Assembly: GCF_013409645.1 (NCBI RefSeq)
Contig: NZ_JACCBG010000001.1
Coordinates: 3,284,001-3,348,000, forward strand
Length of the DNA: 64,000 nt
Reading direction: 5' to 3'
DNA from: Nocardioides panaciterrulae
GTDB taxonomy: Bacteria; Actinomycetota; Actinomycetes; Propionibacteriales; Nocardioidaceae
Part shown: in pieces, positions 46,225-55,670 of the stretch
Numbering within the stretch: the first letter of the stretch is position 1
How the letters are laid out: each line of letters begins with the position of its first letter
Notes under the pieces: generated by a model
Told to the model about the DNA's origin: nothing
What the model saw: only the letters and a program-made list of their open reading frames with translations
Database searches by the model: none
Made by a program: the position numbers and the translations under genes

Positions 46225-48389
46225 GGCGAGAGGACCTCCCCGGAGGTACCGCCACCGATCGCCAGGGTGGCCCGGGTGGTCGCGAGAAGGGACTCGATGC
46301 TGATCGGCATGTCCCCCCCACCGGTCACCGCGTCGACGAACGCCGCGATCTCCCGGCGTTGTCCCTTGTCCGCCGTCCACGCGCGCCTGGTCGTCTCGCG
46401 GCCCGTCCCCCAGACGGACAGCTTCCGGAAGTTGTCCAACCGGGCGTTGGCACCGGCCCCGGAGACATCGAGGGTCTCCTTCGGGAACCGGGGACTCCCC
46501 GTGGTGACGTAGGCGATCGACCCGGTGGAGCCGTCGGGGTAGACGAGGAGTGAGTGGACGTCGTCCCCATGCACGGAGGAGTGGACTGCGACCGGGTCCT
46601 GTCCGACGACCGCCGACAGCGTGTCGACGAAATGCCCTCCTTCACCGACGAAGCGGGAGCCTTCGGCCGGGTCGAGATACCAGTTCTTCGGATCCATTCC
46701 ACCTGCGTTGACGAGGTATCGCATCGAGAGCGGCCCGCGCGAACCGCGCAGGTGACCGGTCAGCTCGGCGACCAGCGGCGCGAACCGCCGGTTGAACCCG
46801 ACCATGAGCCGGTCGTTCCCGGTGCGCTCGACCGTGTCGACGACCCGCTGGAGCTGGGTCGCATCCAGCGCCAGTGGCTTCTCCACGAAGACGGCCTTGC
46901 CGGTCTCGAGCGCGCGGCACACGAACTCGGCGTGGGAGTGGTGCCTGGTGACGACGAACACCGCGTCCACCGCGGGATCCGAGAGGACGTCGTCGGCCCG
47001 GGTGCTCACCCGTTCGAAGCCGAACTTGCGTTGGGCGTTGATCGCTGAGAGCGAGCGGGTCGTGGCGACCGAGGCCAGCTCGACACCCTCCTGGGCGGCC
47101 AGGTGGGGCAGCAGCATGGAGGTGGCATAGCTGCCCGCACCGATGAACCCGACGCGGAGCCTGTCACCGGTCGCGCGTCGGCGCGCGGCCACGGTGTGCG
47201 TCGCGCGCGGTAGCGCGGAGGGGCTGGGCCGGGCGTCCACGGCAGCCGCTCGATCGCCTTCGGGATAATGCAGGAGGTGTCCGATCCCCTCGAGCGTGCC
47301 GTCGCCGAGCCTGGCGTAGACCTGGGTGGCCTCGTCGACGTCGTGAACACTCGAGACCAGGGCGGACAGGTCCAGCTGTCCACCGGCGACCAGGTCCAGG
47401 AACGACGCGAGGTTCCTACGCTCGGTCCATCGGACGTAGCCACCGGGGTAGTCGATCCCCTCTAGCTCGTAGCGATCGTCGTAGCGGCCGGGTCCGTAGG
47501 ATCTCGAGAAGCGGACGTCGAGCTCCTTCTCGTAGTAGTCGTTCCAGGGCAGATCGAGCCGGGTCTTGCCGATGTCGATGACCCGCCCGCGGTCTCGCGC
47601 CAGTCGCACGGCGACTTCGACCGGCTCGTTGGAGGGCCCGCCGGCAGCCAGGAACACGTGGTCGCACCCGAGCCCTTGGCTGTTGTCCCGGGCGACCTCC
47701 TCCACCAGCCGGACACCTTCTGCGGTGGGACTGGCGCAGGCGAGCGCCCCTGCCTTCTCGGCCATGCGACAACGCGCGGCGACCGTGTCGAGGCCCACGA
47801 CCTTGACCCCGGCCGCCACCAGCAGACGCACGACGAGCTGCCCGATCAGGCCGAGTCCGATCACACAGGCGACCTCCCCCAACTGCGGCTCCGCGCGACG
47901 CACGCCCTGCATGGCGATCGCGCCCACGGTCGAGAAGGCGGCCTGCTCCGGCGGGACACCGTCCGGGACCCGCACGCAGAGGTTCACCGGCACCCAGTTG
48001 AGCTCGGAGTGCAGCGCGAACTCGTTGCCGGCGGCGGCGACGATGTCGCCGACGCTGAGGTCGAGGACACCCTCACCGACCTCGACCACCACGCCGCACA
48101 GCGAGTAGCCGAGCGGGGTGTAGCTGTCGAGCTTGCTCATCGCCTTCTGGTAGGCGGCCAGCGGGCCCTGCTGCGCCACGGAGTCGAGCACCTTCTTGAC
48201 CTGGTCCGGTCGCGCCCGTGCCTTGCCGATCAGCGAGAGCCGGGCCTCGGAGACCTTCATCAGCTCGGTGCCGGTCGAGATCAATGAGTACATCGTGCGC
48301 ACCAGCACGCCCCCCGGGCGGCAGGTGGGTGCCGGCGCGTCGAGCACGACCAGCTCACCGGACTTGTAGTTCTGTGCGACCTGCTTCAT
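46221..48389 (-). CDS. Two-domain oxidoreductase: zinc-type alcohol dehydrogenase + Gfo/Idh/MocA
   Basis: At 722 residues this is the known bi-domain family found beside heparinase II/III genes. Residues 1-370 are a medium-chain dehydrogenase (LISTGTELMKVSEARLSLIGKARARPDQVKKV, cofactor loop VIGLGLIGQLVVRLLVAAG). Residues about 400-722 are Gfo/Idh/MocA (VGFIGAGSYATSMLLPHLA, VEKPLALD, KNWYLDPAEGSRFVGEGGHFVDTL). It probably oxidises/reduces a nucleotide sugar or inositol-like intermediate. The ATG is at 48389; the heparinase start overlaps its stop (ATGA). Confidence 0.9.
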   Translation of the reverse strand: MKQVAQNYKSGELVVLDAPAPTCRPGGVLVRTMYSLISTGTELMKVSEARLSLIGKARARPDQVKKVLDSVAQQGPLAAYQKAMSKLDSYTPLGYSLCGVVVEVGEGVLDLSVGDIVAAAGNEFALHSELNWVPVNLCVRVPDGVPPEQAAFSTVGAIAMQGVRRAEPQLGEVACVIGLGLIGQLVVRLLVAAGVKVVGLDTVAARCRMAEKAGALACASPTAEGVRLVEEVARDNSQGLGCDHVFLAAGGPSNEPVEVAVRLARDRGRVIDIGKTRLDLPWNDYYEKELDVRFSRSYGPGRYDDRYELEGIDYPGGYVRWTERRNLASFLDLVAGGQLDLSALVSSVHDVDEATQVYARLGDGTLEGIGHLLHYPEGDRAAAVDARPSPSALPRATHTVAARRRATGDRLRVGFIGAGSYATSMLLPHLAAQEGVELASVATTRSLSAINAQRKFGFERVSTRADDVLSDPAVDAVFVVTRHHSHAEFVCRALETGKAVFVEKPLALDATQLQRVVDTVERTGNDRLMVGFNRRFAPLVAELTGHLRGSRGPLSMRYLVNAGGMDPKNWYLDPAEGSRFVGEGGHFVDTLSAVVGQDPVAVHSSVHGDDVHSLLVYPDGSTGSIAYVTTGSPRFPKETLDVSGAGANARLDNFRKLSVWGTGRETTRRAWTADKGQRREIAAFVDAVTGGGDMPISIESLLATTRATLAIGGGTSGEVLSP

Positions 48390-48409
48390 CGTTCCCCCCA
48401 CACCCGCCC

Positions 48410-50320
48410 CTAGACCGCTCGTACTCCGGCGGCCCGGGCCTGCTCGTACCAGATCTCCAGGCTCAGCAGCTGCCATACCTGTTTGGAGAAGTCCCGTCGT
48501 CCCGATCGTTGGTCCGCCACCAGCCGCGCCAGCGGCTCTCGTCGAAGCACCCCCGTGGCGACCAGCTCCCCGTGGAGAAGGACGTCGTCGACGATCTCGG
48601 ACAGGTCGTTGTTCACCCACGCGCGCAACGGGACTCCGAACGACGCCTTGGGCCGGTCGATGATCTCGTCCGGGAGCCAGTGCCGCGCCACATCGCGCAA
48701 CGCCGCCTTCTGGCGCCGCCCACGGATGCGGTCGGACTCTCCGAGCGAGAACGCGGCCTCGAAGACGTGGGGGTCGACGAAGGGCACCCGGACCTCGCAC
48801 GAGGCCGCCATGCTGGAGCGGTCGGTGTAGGCGAGGTTGAGACCGGGCAGGAAGAGCCGGCTGTCGGCCAGGCACATCCGCGCCACCGGGCCGTCCAGAT
48901 CGTTGTCTTCGTAGATTTCCCGGTGCCCCGCCACCAGCTGGTCGACCTGGGGGCCCCACGAGGGGTGCAAAAGCCCAGCGAGCTCGTCGGGGGCGAACAT
49001 CGTGTAGCTGCGGCGGAATGCCTCTTCCTCGCCGAGCTCGGCGAACGAGAGGAACCGCTGGGCCCACCGGACGGTCCGAAGGCCACGACGCCCCGCGATC
49101 ACCGGAAGCCGGTTCGTCAGGTCCGCGACGCCTCGTCGAGCCAGCCCGGGAGCTCGCTGGTAGCGCAGGGCGAGCAGACAGGCCAGGTGCTTGCGGTATC
49201 CCCCGAACAGTTCGTCCGCCCCCATCCCGGAGAGCAGCACCTTCACTCCCGCCTCGCGGGCGCTCTCGCACATGAGCAGGGTGTTGATGGCCGCAGGGTC
49301 ACCGATCGGCTCGTCGAGGATGTCGACCACTCGCGGCAGCACGTCCACGACGTCGGGCGTGATCTCGATCTCATGCAGGCGGATTCCCAGGTGTTGGGCC
49401 ATCCGGCGGGCGTACCGAGCGTCGTCCGGCATCGCTTCCAGGCGCTGATCCGCACCCCGGAACGCTATGGAGTAGGCCTCGATGCCCGGGTGGTGCTGGT
49501 GCGCGATGGCGGTGATCAGGCTCGAGTCGAGGCCGCCGCTGAGGAATGACGCCACGGGCACGTCCGACACGAGGTGCGCCTCGACCGAGGCTTCGACGAC
49601 CGCTCGGAGGTCGCGCGCGCCTCCTCGGGCCGCGCGTGCCGAGATCTCTGCCGGATCCCAGTATCGGCCGCTCTCGCTCGTGCCGTCGGGGCGATAGACG
49701 GTCCACGACCCCGGGGGGTGTTTGGACACCTCCTGCACCGAGGTGATCTGGTCTGGCAGCCAGTAGTAGAGCGCCGAGGCGGCCAGCGCCAGAGGGTCGA
49801 CCGACAGCTCCGGTCCGACCGCGGCAACGATCGCCTTCAGCTCGGAGGCGAACAGTATCCCGGCGCCTCTGCGCATCACGTACAACGGTTTGATCCCGAG
49901 GGGATCTCGAGCCAGGGCCAGCTCGTCGGTGGCAGCGTCGTGAATGGCGAACGCGAACATCCCCCGGAATCGCCGTAGCCCGGAAGGGCCCCATGCGCGC
50001 CAGGCCTCGAGCACCACCTCGGTGTCCGAGCTGGTCGCGAACGCGACTCCGGATCGCTCGAGCTCGGCGCGCAGCTGGCGGTAGTTGTAGAGCTCGCCGT
50101 TGTAGGAGATGGTCAGACCGTTCTTGGTGAACGGCCCGTCCGCCGCCGAGGACAGGTCGATGATCGAGAGCCGGAGGTGGCCCAGCACGACGCTCGCGCG
50201 GGGATTGACGCTCTCCAGGACCGCGGACGCGTCGGGGCCGCGATGTGCCTGGCGCTCCACCATGACCGAGGTCAACAACTTGCCCTCGGGCTGCTGGTAG
50301 GCACCCGCGATGCCGCACAT
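48410..50320 (-). CDS. asnB: Asparagine synthetase (glutamine-hydrolysing), AsnB-type
   Basis: The 636-residue protein starts MCGIAGAYQQPEGK with the Ntn nucleophile Cys2, glutaminase motifs RGPDAS and SYNGELYNYRQLR, and the synthetase P-loop SFLSGGLDSSLITAI. SGMGADELFGGYRKH and the C-terminal RPKASFGVPLRAWV complete the family. In glycan loci such enzymes often amidate uronic acids or other carboxylates rather than making free asparagine; with GDP-mannuronate formation nearby that is plausible but unproven. Confidence 0.93.
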   Translation of the reverse strand: MCGIAGAYQQPEGKLLTSVMVERQAHRGPDASAVLESVNPRASVVLGHLRLSIIDLSSAADGPFTKNGLTISYNGELYNYRQLRAELERSGVAFATSSDTEVVLEAWRAWGPSGLRRFRGMFAFAIHDAATDELALARDPLGIKPLYVMRRGAGILFASELKAIVAAVGPELSVDPLALAASALYYWLPDQITSVQEVSKHPPGSWTVYRPDGTSESGRYWDPAEISARAARGGARDLRAVVEASVEAHLVSDVPVASFLSGGLDSSLITAIAHQHHPGIEAYSIAFRGADQRLEAMPDDARYARRMAQHLGIRLHEIEITPDVVDVLPRVVDILDEPIGDPAAINTLLMCESAREAGVKVLLSGMGADELFGGYRKHLACLLALRYQRAPGLARRGVADLTNRLPVIAGRRGLRTVRWAQRFLSFAELGEEEAFRRSYTMFAPDELAGLLHPSWGPQVDQLVAGHREIYEDNDLDGPVARMCLADSRLFLPGLNLAYTDRSSMAASCEVRVPFVDPHVFEAAFSLGESDRIRGRRQKAALRDVARHWLPDEIIDRPKASFGVPLRAWVNNDLSEIVDDVLLHGELVATGVLRREPLARLVADQRSGRRDFSKQVWQLLSLEIWYEQARAAGVRAV

Positions 50321-50395
50321 CTCCTCATACCCCCCTTGGGCCCGGATGCCGGCGGCTGTCGGGGCGGGCCACGACGAGGAGAAGACCGGGAGTCC

Positions 50396-51463
50396 TCACT
50401 GGCTCCCCCGGTCCGCGCCCGCCGGGCCGCGGAGGCCGGCCTCGTCCTGGGTGCGGCGCAGCTGCTCGTCCAGCAGGCCCTCGCCCTTGAGCCGGTTGAT
50501 CCGAGCGAGGCGCACGAAGGTGTGCTCGAACTGCGCGGTCGTCAAGCCGTGGCGGTTCATGTCGGCGGCGAGCTCGTCGATCCCGGCCGCCACCGTCCAC
50601 AGCGGCCTGAAGTCCGGAAGGCGCTCGCTGATCTTGCTGAAGTCGACGCGGTAGTCCCTCTTGTCGGCGGAGGCGCCCTCCGCGAAGGTCACGGGCGCTC
50701 CCGTGCGCTCCGCGACCGCGGTCGCGATGGTGCGGATCTGCACGACGTCCTCGTCGCGACCGACGTTGAAGGCCTCGTTGTGCACCACCTCGCGATCGGC
50801 CGCGAGCACGGCGAGGAACGCCCGCGAGATGTCCTCGGCGTGGACCAGCGGCCGCCAGGGCGACCCGTCGCTCTCCAGCCGGACCTCGCCCCGGGTGAGC
50901 GCAGCACCGGTCAGGTTGTTCACGACGATATCGGCCCGGAGTCGCGGGCTCGAGCCGTAGGCAGTCGCGTTGCGCAGGTAGGTCGGGCTGAAGGAGTCGT
51001 CGGCGAACTTGCCGATGAGCTGCTCGGCCATCACCTTGCTCTCGCCGTACGGCGTGACCGGGTTGAACTCGCTCTGCTCGGTGACCGCGGCGTCTCCCGC
51101 GGCGCCGTACAGGCTGCACGACGAGGAGAAGACGTAGCGGGCCACCCCGGCCTCGCGGGCGACCTGGGCCAGGTGCGCCGCGCCGTGCGCGTTGACGGAG
51201 TACGTCGCCTTCGGGTTGAGGTGTCCGACCGGGTCGTTGGAGATCGCCGCGAGGTTCACCACCGCCTCGAAGCCGTCGAGGTCCTCCGGCCGCTGATCAC
51301 GGATGTCGCCGGTCCTCGACTGGTAGCCGGCCGGCTGCGGACCGAAGTCGCAGCCGTCGTACCAGCCGGCGTCGAGGCCGACGACGTCGTGACCTGCCCC
51401 GATCAGCATCGGCACCAGCACTGCTCCGATGTAGCCACGGTCCCCCGCGACGAGAACACGCAT
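50396..51463 (-). CDS. NAD-dependent sugar epimerase/dehydratase (extended SDR)
   Basis: The 355-residue protein has the Rossmann motif VLVAGDRGYIGAVLVPMLI, FSSSCSLYG, catalytic Tyr-x3-Lys in VTPYGESKVMAE and RPLVHAEDISRAFLAVL. This SDR subgroup typically accompanies sugar C-methyltransferases in actinobacterial deoxysugar loci, and one with such features lies at 52772. It may reduce or dehydrate a CDP- or dTDP-4-keto-sugar. It lies 75 bp upstream of asnB and 44 bp downstream of the 2OG oxygenase. Confidence 0.88.
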   Translation of the reverse strand: MRVLVAGDRGYIGAVLVPMLIGAGHDVVGLDAGWYDGCDFGPQPAGYQSRTGDIRDQRPEDLDGFEAVVNLAAISNDPVGHLNPKATYSVNAHGAAHLAQVAREAGVARYVFSSSCSLYGAAGDAAVTEQSEFNPVTPYGESKVMAEQLIGKFADDSFSPTYLRNATAYGSSPRLRADIVVNNLTGAALTRGEVRLESDGSPWRPLVHAEDISRAFLAVLAADREVVHNEAFNVGRDEDVVQIRTIATAVAERTGAPVTFAEGASADKRDYRVDFSKISERLPDFRPLWTVAAGIDELAADMNRHGLTTAQFEHTFVRLARINRLKGEGLLDEQLRRTQDEAGLRGPAGADRGSQ

Positions 51464-51507
51464 CGATGACCCCGTTCTTCCGTTCGTGTGGGCCGAGCCG
51501 AGGTGGC

Positions 51508-52425
51508 TCAGCTGTTGTAGATGGCGTACTCGAGCAGCTCGTCGGGCACGCCCGCGTCGTACGGCGCGATGACCTCAGCGGGCAGTCGCTCGAGATCGGA
51601 GACCCGCAGGTAGTCGCGCATGGTCGTACCGGTGCAGCGCGAGTCGACGTTCGCGGCGCCACGGCCGGCCTCGACATCGGCCCGGTGGACGACGCGGAAG
51701 TCGACGCTGATCCTGGTGCGCCCCGACGTGTTGGGCACCGAGGAGTGCAGCTGTGCCCCGGAGAAGACCATCACCCCTCCCACCGGCGGCACCGGCCGGA
51801 TCTGCGGGTCGAGGTCGATCTGCTCCTCCGGCTTCGGCTGGTCGCGGCTGTCGACACCGATCTGAGACGCGGCGATGGCGCGGCTGTCGCGGTTCCAGGC
51901 GTAGTAGTTGTAGCGGTCGCTGCCGTTGGCGATGCCTCGGTCGAAGTACTGCGGGTGGAAGGCGACCACGTTGTCCGGAGACACGTCGTAGATGGGGAGC
52001 CACCAGTTCAGCTGCATCATGGGCGCGGAGTACCAGGTGTCCCGGTGCGGGTGGAAGGCGTAGGCGATGCCGGTGGTCAGGTAGTCGTCGGACGTCGACG
52101 TGCGCAGCCGCGGCACGTCGAAGTAGGTCAGCTCCGGGTCGGCGCCGTGCTCGACGAGGATGGCCCGCAGGTGCCTCTTCGACTCCGGGTGGTGGATGAA
52201 CGTCGGCTTGAGCCGGGACAACACCGCGGCGTACTCGTTGACGTCCAAGTCGTACTGCGCGGTCTCGGGGTCGCGACCGTTGAACGCCTCCTCGATCATC
52301 CCGCGGGTGAAGGAGACGAAGGCCTCGATGGCCGGCGAGTGGGTGTGCACCACGATGTCGCCGGAGTAGAGGGCGTGGCGACGCTCGTCGTCGGTGCACG
52401 TCGGATCGACGATGACACTGGTCAC
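51508..52425 (-). CDS. 2-oxoglutarate/Fe(II)-type oxygenase-like protein
   Basis: This protein (305 residues from the GTG at 52425) has a double-stranded beta-helix pattern: AYAFHPHRDTWYSAPMMQLN with the HxD-type metal ligands (His-x-Asp in HRD) and, about 100 residues later, GAQLHSSVPNTSGRTRISVDFRVV with the distal His and the 2OG-binding Arg. The arrangement is that of phytanoyl-CoA-dioxygenase-like enzymes. It may hydroxylate a sugar or lipid precursor. GGAG stands 6 bases before the GTG; a TTG at 52437 would add four residues. First gene of the long minus-strand operon. Confidence 0.75.
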   Translation of the reverse strand: MTSVIVDPTCTDDERRHALYSGDIVVHTHSPAIEAFVSFTRGMIEEAFNGRDPETAQYDLDVNEYAAVLSRLKPTFIHHPESKRHLRAILVEHGADPELTYFDVPRLRTSTSDDYLTTGIAYAFHPHRDTWYSAPMMQLNWWLPIYDVSPDNVVAFHPQYFDRGIANGSDRYNYYAWNRDSRAIAASQIGVDSRDQPKPEEQIDLDPQIRPVPPVGGVMVFSGAQLHSSVPNTSGRTRISVDFRVVHRADVEAGRGAANVDSRCTGTTMRDYLRVSDLERLPAEVIAPYDAGVPDELLEYAIYNS

Positions 52426-52771
52426 GAAAGACTCCAAGGGCTGAGGACCGGGAACTTGTTCACTCGTCGGATCACACCCGAGTCACGGCCGATGAGAGCC
52501 GGATGGCCGGCGGGTTACCTGACTTTGGGGAGCAGCCCCCGGCCCCTCCCCAGCGGCCGGATCGAGACGCTCGTCCCCTCGGCGGTTTGCGGCAGCGCGA
52601 GAGCGGCGAGCGCGACCTGTCCGACATCCTCGGGCTGACCGGGCCGCTCCCGCATTCGGGGTATGTCACCCCACGACCGGGACCCGGCGCTGCCGGCCCC
52701 CCTAGCGTCGACCCCGTCCTTGGGCCACCCAACTTCCGTTGACACGGCCACCTGACCGAGAGGGGTCGGCG
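52426..52771. other. Divergent promoter region between oxygenase and C-methyltransferase genes
   Basis: This 346-bp region has no credible gene. It contains TTCGGGGTATGTCACC (52655-52670), similar to a sequence before the PIG-L gene, and CCCTAGCGT (TAGCGT at 52703-52708), a TANNNT -10 candidate placed 64 bases before the ATG at 52772. Confidence 0.45.
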
Positions 52772-54001
52772 ATGACCGCCGCCAAGTGCCGCCTGTGCGG
52801 CAGCGACCTGACGCAGACCTTCGTCGACCTCGGCATGTCGCCGCCGTGCGAGAGCTACCTGGAGGCCGACCAGCTCGACCGGGGCGAGACGTTCTACCCG
52901 CTCCACGTCCGGATCTGCTCCTCGTGCCTGCTGGTGCAGCTGCCGGCGTACCTCGCGGGCGAGGACATCTTCAGCCACTACGCCTACTTCTCCTCCTACT
53001 CCGACTCCTGGGTGGCCCACGCCAAGCGCTACGTCGAGGCCGCGGTCGAGCGCCTCGGGCTCGACGGGGACTCCTTCGTGGTCGAGGTGGCCAGCAACGA
53101 CGGCTACCTCCTGCAGCACGTGCGCGACCGGGGGATTCGCTGCCTGGGCATCGAGCCGGCGGCGAACATCGCCGAGGTGGCCCGGGCCAAGGGCATCGAC
53201 ACCGTCTGCGAGTTCCTCGGGGAGGTCACGGGCACCGAGGTCGCCGCCACGCACGGCAAGGCCGACCTGGTGGCGGCCAACAACGTCTTCGCGCACGTGC
53301 CGGACATCGTCGACTTCGCCAAGGGGCTGCGCGCGCTGCTCAAGGACGACGGAACCGCGACGATCGAGATCCCGCACCTGCTGCGGCTGATCGACGACCG
53401 TCTCTACGACACGATCTACCACGAGCACTACTCCTACCTGTCGCTGATCACGACGCAGCGGGTGCTCGCCGAGGCCGGTCTCACGGTCGTCGACGTGCAG
53501 GAGCTCTCCACGCACGGCGGGTCGCTGCGGACCTGGTCGATGCCGACCGAGCACGCGACGCCGCAGAGCGACCGGGTCGCGCAGGTCCTGCGTGACGAGC
53601 GGGAGGCCGGGCTCGACACCGTGGCGGGTCACGCCGGCTTCGCCGACGTGGTCAGCGCCGCCCGCGACGACCTCGTGGAGTTCCTGATCGCCGCCCGACG
53701 CGACGGACGCACCGTGGCCGGCTACGGCGCGCCAGGCAAGGGCAACACGCTGCTCAACCACGCTGGTGTCCGCGAGGACCTGCTCGACTACACCGTCGAC
53801 CGCAGCACGTTCAAGCAGGGGATGTTCCTCCCCGGGACACACATCCCGATCCACCCGCCGGAGAAGCTGGCCGAGACGCGGCCCGACTACATCCTCATCC
53901 TCCCGTGGAACCTTCGCGAAGAGATCACTGCCCAGCTGGAGTACACCCGGGAGTGGGGCGCTCGACTGGTGGTGCCGCTCCCGCGACTCGAGGTCTTCTG
54001 A
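52772..54001 (+). CDS. Sugar C-methyltransferase (TylC3/NovU family)
   Basis: The 409-residue protein has the zinc-binding N-terminus CRLCGSDLTQTFVDLG with a later CSSCLLVQ, then SAM motif I VVEVASNDGYLLQHV, ANNVFAHVPDI, the family's HEHYSYLSL (catalytic Tyr/His region) and a C-terminal domain GYGAPGKGNTLLNHAG. Members add a methyl group to C3 of 4-keto-deoxysugars, giving branched sugars. The start at the ATG at 52772 has GAGAGGGG upstream. Only plus-strand gene of this stretch; convergent with the related gene at 54039. Confidence 0.92.
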   Translation: MTAAKCRLCGSDLTQTFVDLGMSPPCESYLEADQLDRGETFYPLHVRICSSCLLVQLPAYLAGEDIFSHYAYFSSYSDSWVAHAKRYVEAAVERLGLDGDSFVVEVASNDGYLLQHVRDRGIRCLGIEPAANIAEVARAKGIDTVCEFLGEVTGTEVAATHGKADLVAANNVFAHVPDIVDFAKGLRALLKDDGTATIEIPHLLRLIDDRLYDTIYHEHYSYLSLITTQRVLAEAGLTVVDVQELSTHGGSLRTWSMPTEHATPQSDRVAQVLRDEREAGLDTVAGHAGFADVVSAARDDLVEFLIAARRDGRTVAGYGAPGKGNTLLNHAGVREDLLDYTVDRSTFKQGMFLPGTHIPIHPPEKLAETRPDYILILPWNLREEITAQLEYTREWGARLVVPLPRLEVF

Positions 54002-54038
54002 GCCGCTGGGCACATCAGGCGACGCTCACCGGGCGCGC

Positions 54039-55130
54039 TCACCGGGCGCCGTAGACCACCCAGCGGTCGGCCAACCGCGGCCAGGTGTCCCGCAGCTCCT
54101 CCTCGAGATCGGGGAGCATCAGCAGGATGCGGTCCGGGTCCGCGGCCATCAGCGCCTCGGGCGCCACGATCGGGATCCGCGTGCCGGGCATCCTGCGGCC
54201 CTGCTTGGCCGGCGCCCCGTCCACGATGCCGCTGACCGCGCCCGGTGGCAGGTCGGCGGCGGCGAGCACCGCGACGGCCCTGGACCCGGCCCCGTACAGC
54301 CAGGCACCTCCGCGCTGATCGGCCACCCACGACCGGAGCCAGGCGACGTCGCGATCCAGTGCGGCTGCCAGCAGCGCCATCGCCGTGGGATCCAGGACGC
54401 CGGCGGCGCACTCGGCGCGCTCCAGGTCCTCGACCGCCGTCGCCTCGGCGACGGGACCGGCACCGCTGCGCGAGGCCAGGAGCAGGACCGAACCGCTGTA
54501 CAGGGAGTAGCTGCGGGCCGCGAACACCGACAACCCTGCGTCGGCCAGCAGGCGCCGCGCGGCGGGCACGCTGTGGTAGGCGAAGTGGCCGTGTCGCAGC
54601 GCGTTCCACTCTCGACGGCGAAGCGTGCACGCGTAGCTCGGGAACTGCAGCAGCAGCGTCCCGTCCTCGGAGAGCGCCTCGGCGCGCGCCCGCAGAGCGG
54701 CGGCCTGGTCGCGATCGTGCATCAGCCCGTAGACGTCGACGACCACCTCTGCCCGGGTCCCCGTCGCCGGCCGGAAGCCGGCCTCGCGCAGGGCATCCCC
54801 CCACGAGCCGCCATGCGGGCTCGCGAACTCAATGAACTCGGCCGGGCGCAGCAGGCCGCTGCGGACGAGCTCTCCCACGGCGTCGTGAGCCTGGCTGACC
54901 GCCGCGCGCGGCTCGATCGCTCGAGGCTCGTCGGGAACCGTGGTGTCGTCGAGCAGCTGCGCCAGGCCGCAGTCCGCGCACCACCACATGACGAGCGGGT
55001 GACGCGGGTCCGGCCCAGGGTCCGAGGCGAGCGGGAAGTGGTCGGCGGCCGGTTGATCGCCGAGGTCCAGGACGACCTCGCCGCTGGCCGACCGGCAGCC
55101 CCGGCAGCGCGGGGCCTCAGCCGCGGACAT
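54039..55130 (-). CDS. Degenerate paralogue of the sugar C-methyltransferase family
   Basis: The 363-residue protein keeps the zinc-binding ends (CRGCRSASGEVVLDLGDQPA, then WWCADCGLAQ) and the C-terminal half (GGAWLYGAGSRAVAVLAAADL, GIVDGAPAKQGRRMPGTRIPI). The SAM site is eroded: motif I reads FIEFASPHGGSWGDAL instead of VVEVASNDGYLL, and the HEHYSYLS motif is RHGHFAYHS. It may be a non-catalytic partner or act on another substrate. It overlaps the upstream 3,5-epimerase by 14 bp. A 13-bp direct repeat CGCTCACCGGGCG lies at its 3' end. Confidence 0.82.
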   Translation of the reverse strand: MSAAEAPRCRGCRSASGEVVLDLGDQPAADHFPLASDPGPDPRHPLVMWWCADCGLAQLLDDTTVPDEPRAIEPRAAVSQAHDAVGELVRSGLLRPAEFIEFASPHGGSWGDALREAGFRPATGTRAEVVVDVYGLMHDRDQAAALRARAEALSEDGTLLLQFPSYACTLRRREWNALRHGHFAYHSVPAARRLLADAGLSVFAARSYSLYSGSVLLLASRSGAGPVAEATAVEDLERAECAAGVLDPTAMALLAAALDRDVAWLRSWVADQRGGAWLYGAGSRAVAVLAAADLPPGAVSGIVDGAPAKQGRRMPGTRIPIVAPEALMAADPDRILLMLPDLEEELRDTWPRLADRWVVYGAR

Positions 55131-55668
55131 CGCCGGCGAGGAGATCGCGCCAGGAGCCGGCCGACCGGTCCCGGGGGCTGAGGATCCCCGCCGGCAGTGG
55201 CCAACCGATGGCGAGGTCTGCGTCGTCGTGCCGGACCGAGAGGTCCTCGGCCGGGTCGTGCGGCCGGTCGATGCGGTAGCAGATGTCGGCGACCCCGCTG
55301 AGCACCTGGAACCCGTGGAGGAAGCCGCGCGGGACGTAGAGCAGGCAGAAGTCCTCGTCGTCGAGCCGGAAGGCCTGGTGCTGCCCGAACGTCGGCGAGT
55401 CGGGCCGGGCGTCCACGATCACGTCGAGGATCGCGCCGTGCGCACACCGGACCAGCTTGGCCTCGCCAGCCCCATTACGGCCGTGCAGGCCCCGCAGAGT
55501 CCCGTGCGCCGACCGCGACTGCGAGTCCTGCACGAACGCTGCCGGGTCCAGCCCCGCCGACGCCACCACCTCCGCGTCGAAGGTACGGGTGAAGAAACCA
55601 CGCTCGTCCCGGTGCGGAGAGGGCCGGAACAGCAGCACATCGGCGAGGCTCGTGTGCTCGACGCGCAT
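55117..55668 (-). CDS. rfbC: dTDP-4-dehydrorhamnose 3,5-epimerase-like protein
   Basis: The 183-residue cupin protein has the RmlC layout: FRPSPHRDERGFFTRTFD, FVQDSQSRSAHGTLRGLHGR with the catalytic His, VRCAHGAILDVIVDARPDSP and FCLLYVPRGFLHGFQVLS. It epimerises a nucleotide-linked 4-keto-6-deoxyhexose. No dTDP-glucose pathway (RmlA/B/D) is seen in the window, so the substrate may be CDP-linked or come from elsewhere. ATG 55668 has GGAGG 7 bases upstream, located 2 bases after the PIG-L stop. Confidence 0.87.
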   Translation of the reverse strand: MRVEHTSLADVLLFRPSPHRDERGFFTRTFDAEVVASAGLDPAAFVQDSQSRSAHGTLRGLHGRNGAGEAKLVRCAHGAILDVIVDARPDSPTFGQHQAFRLDDEDFCLLYVPRGFLHGFQVLSGVADICYRIDRPHDPAEDLSVRHDDADLAIGWPLPAGILSPRDRSAGSWRDLLAGDVRG

Positions 55669-55670
55669 CG

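Noticed and set aside
53997..54040. Mobile element scar at the 13-bp direct repeat CGCTCACCGGGCG
   Set aside because: The two copies are adjacent, part of a gene end, with no inverted repeats or transposase; simple duplication is sufficient.
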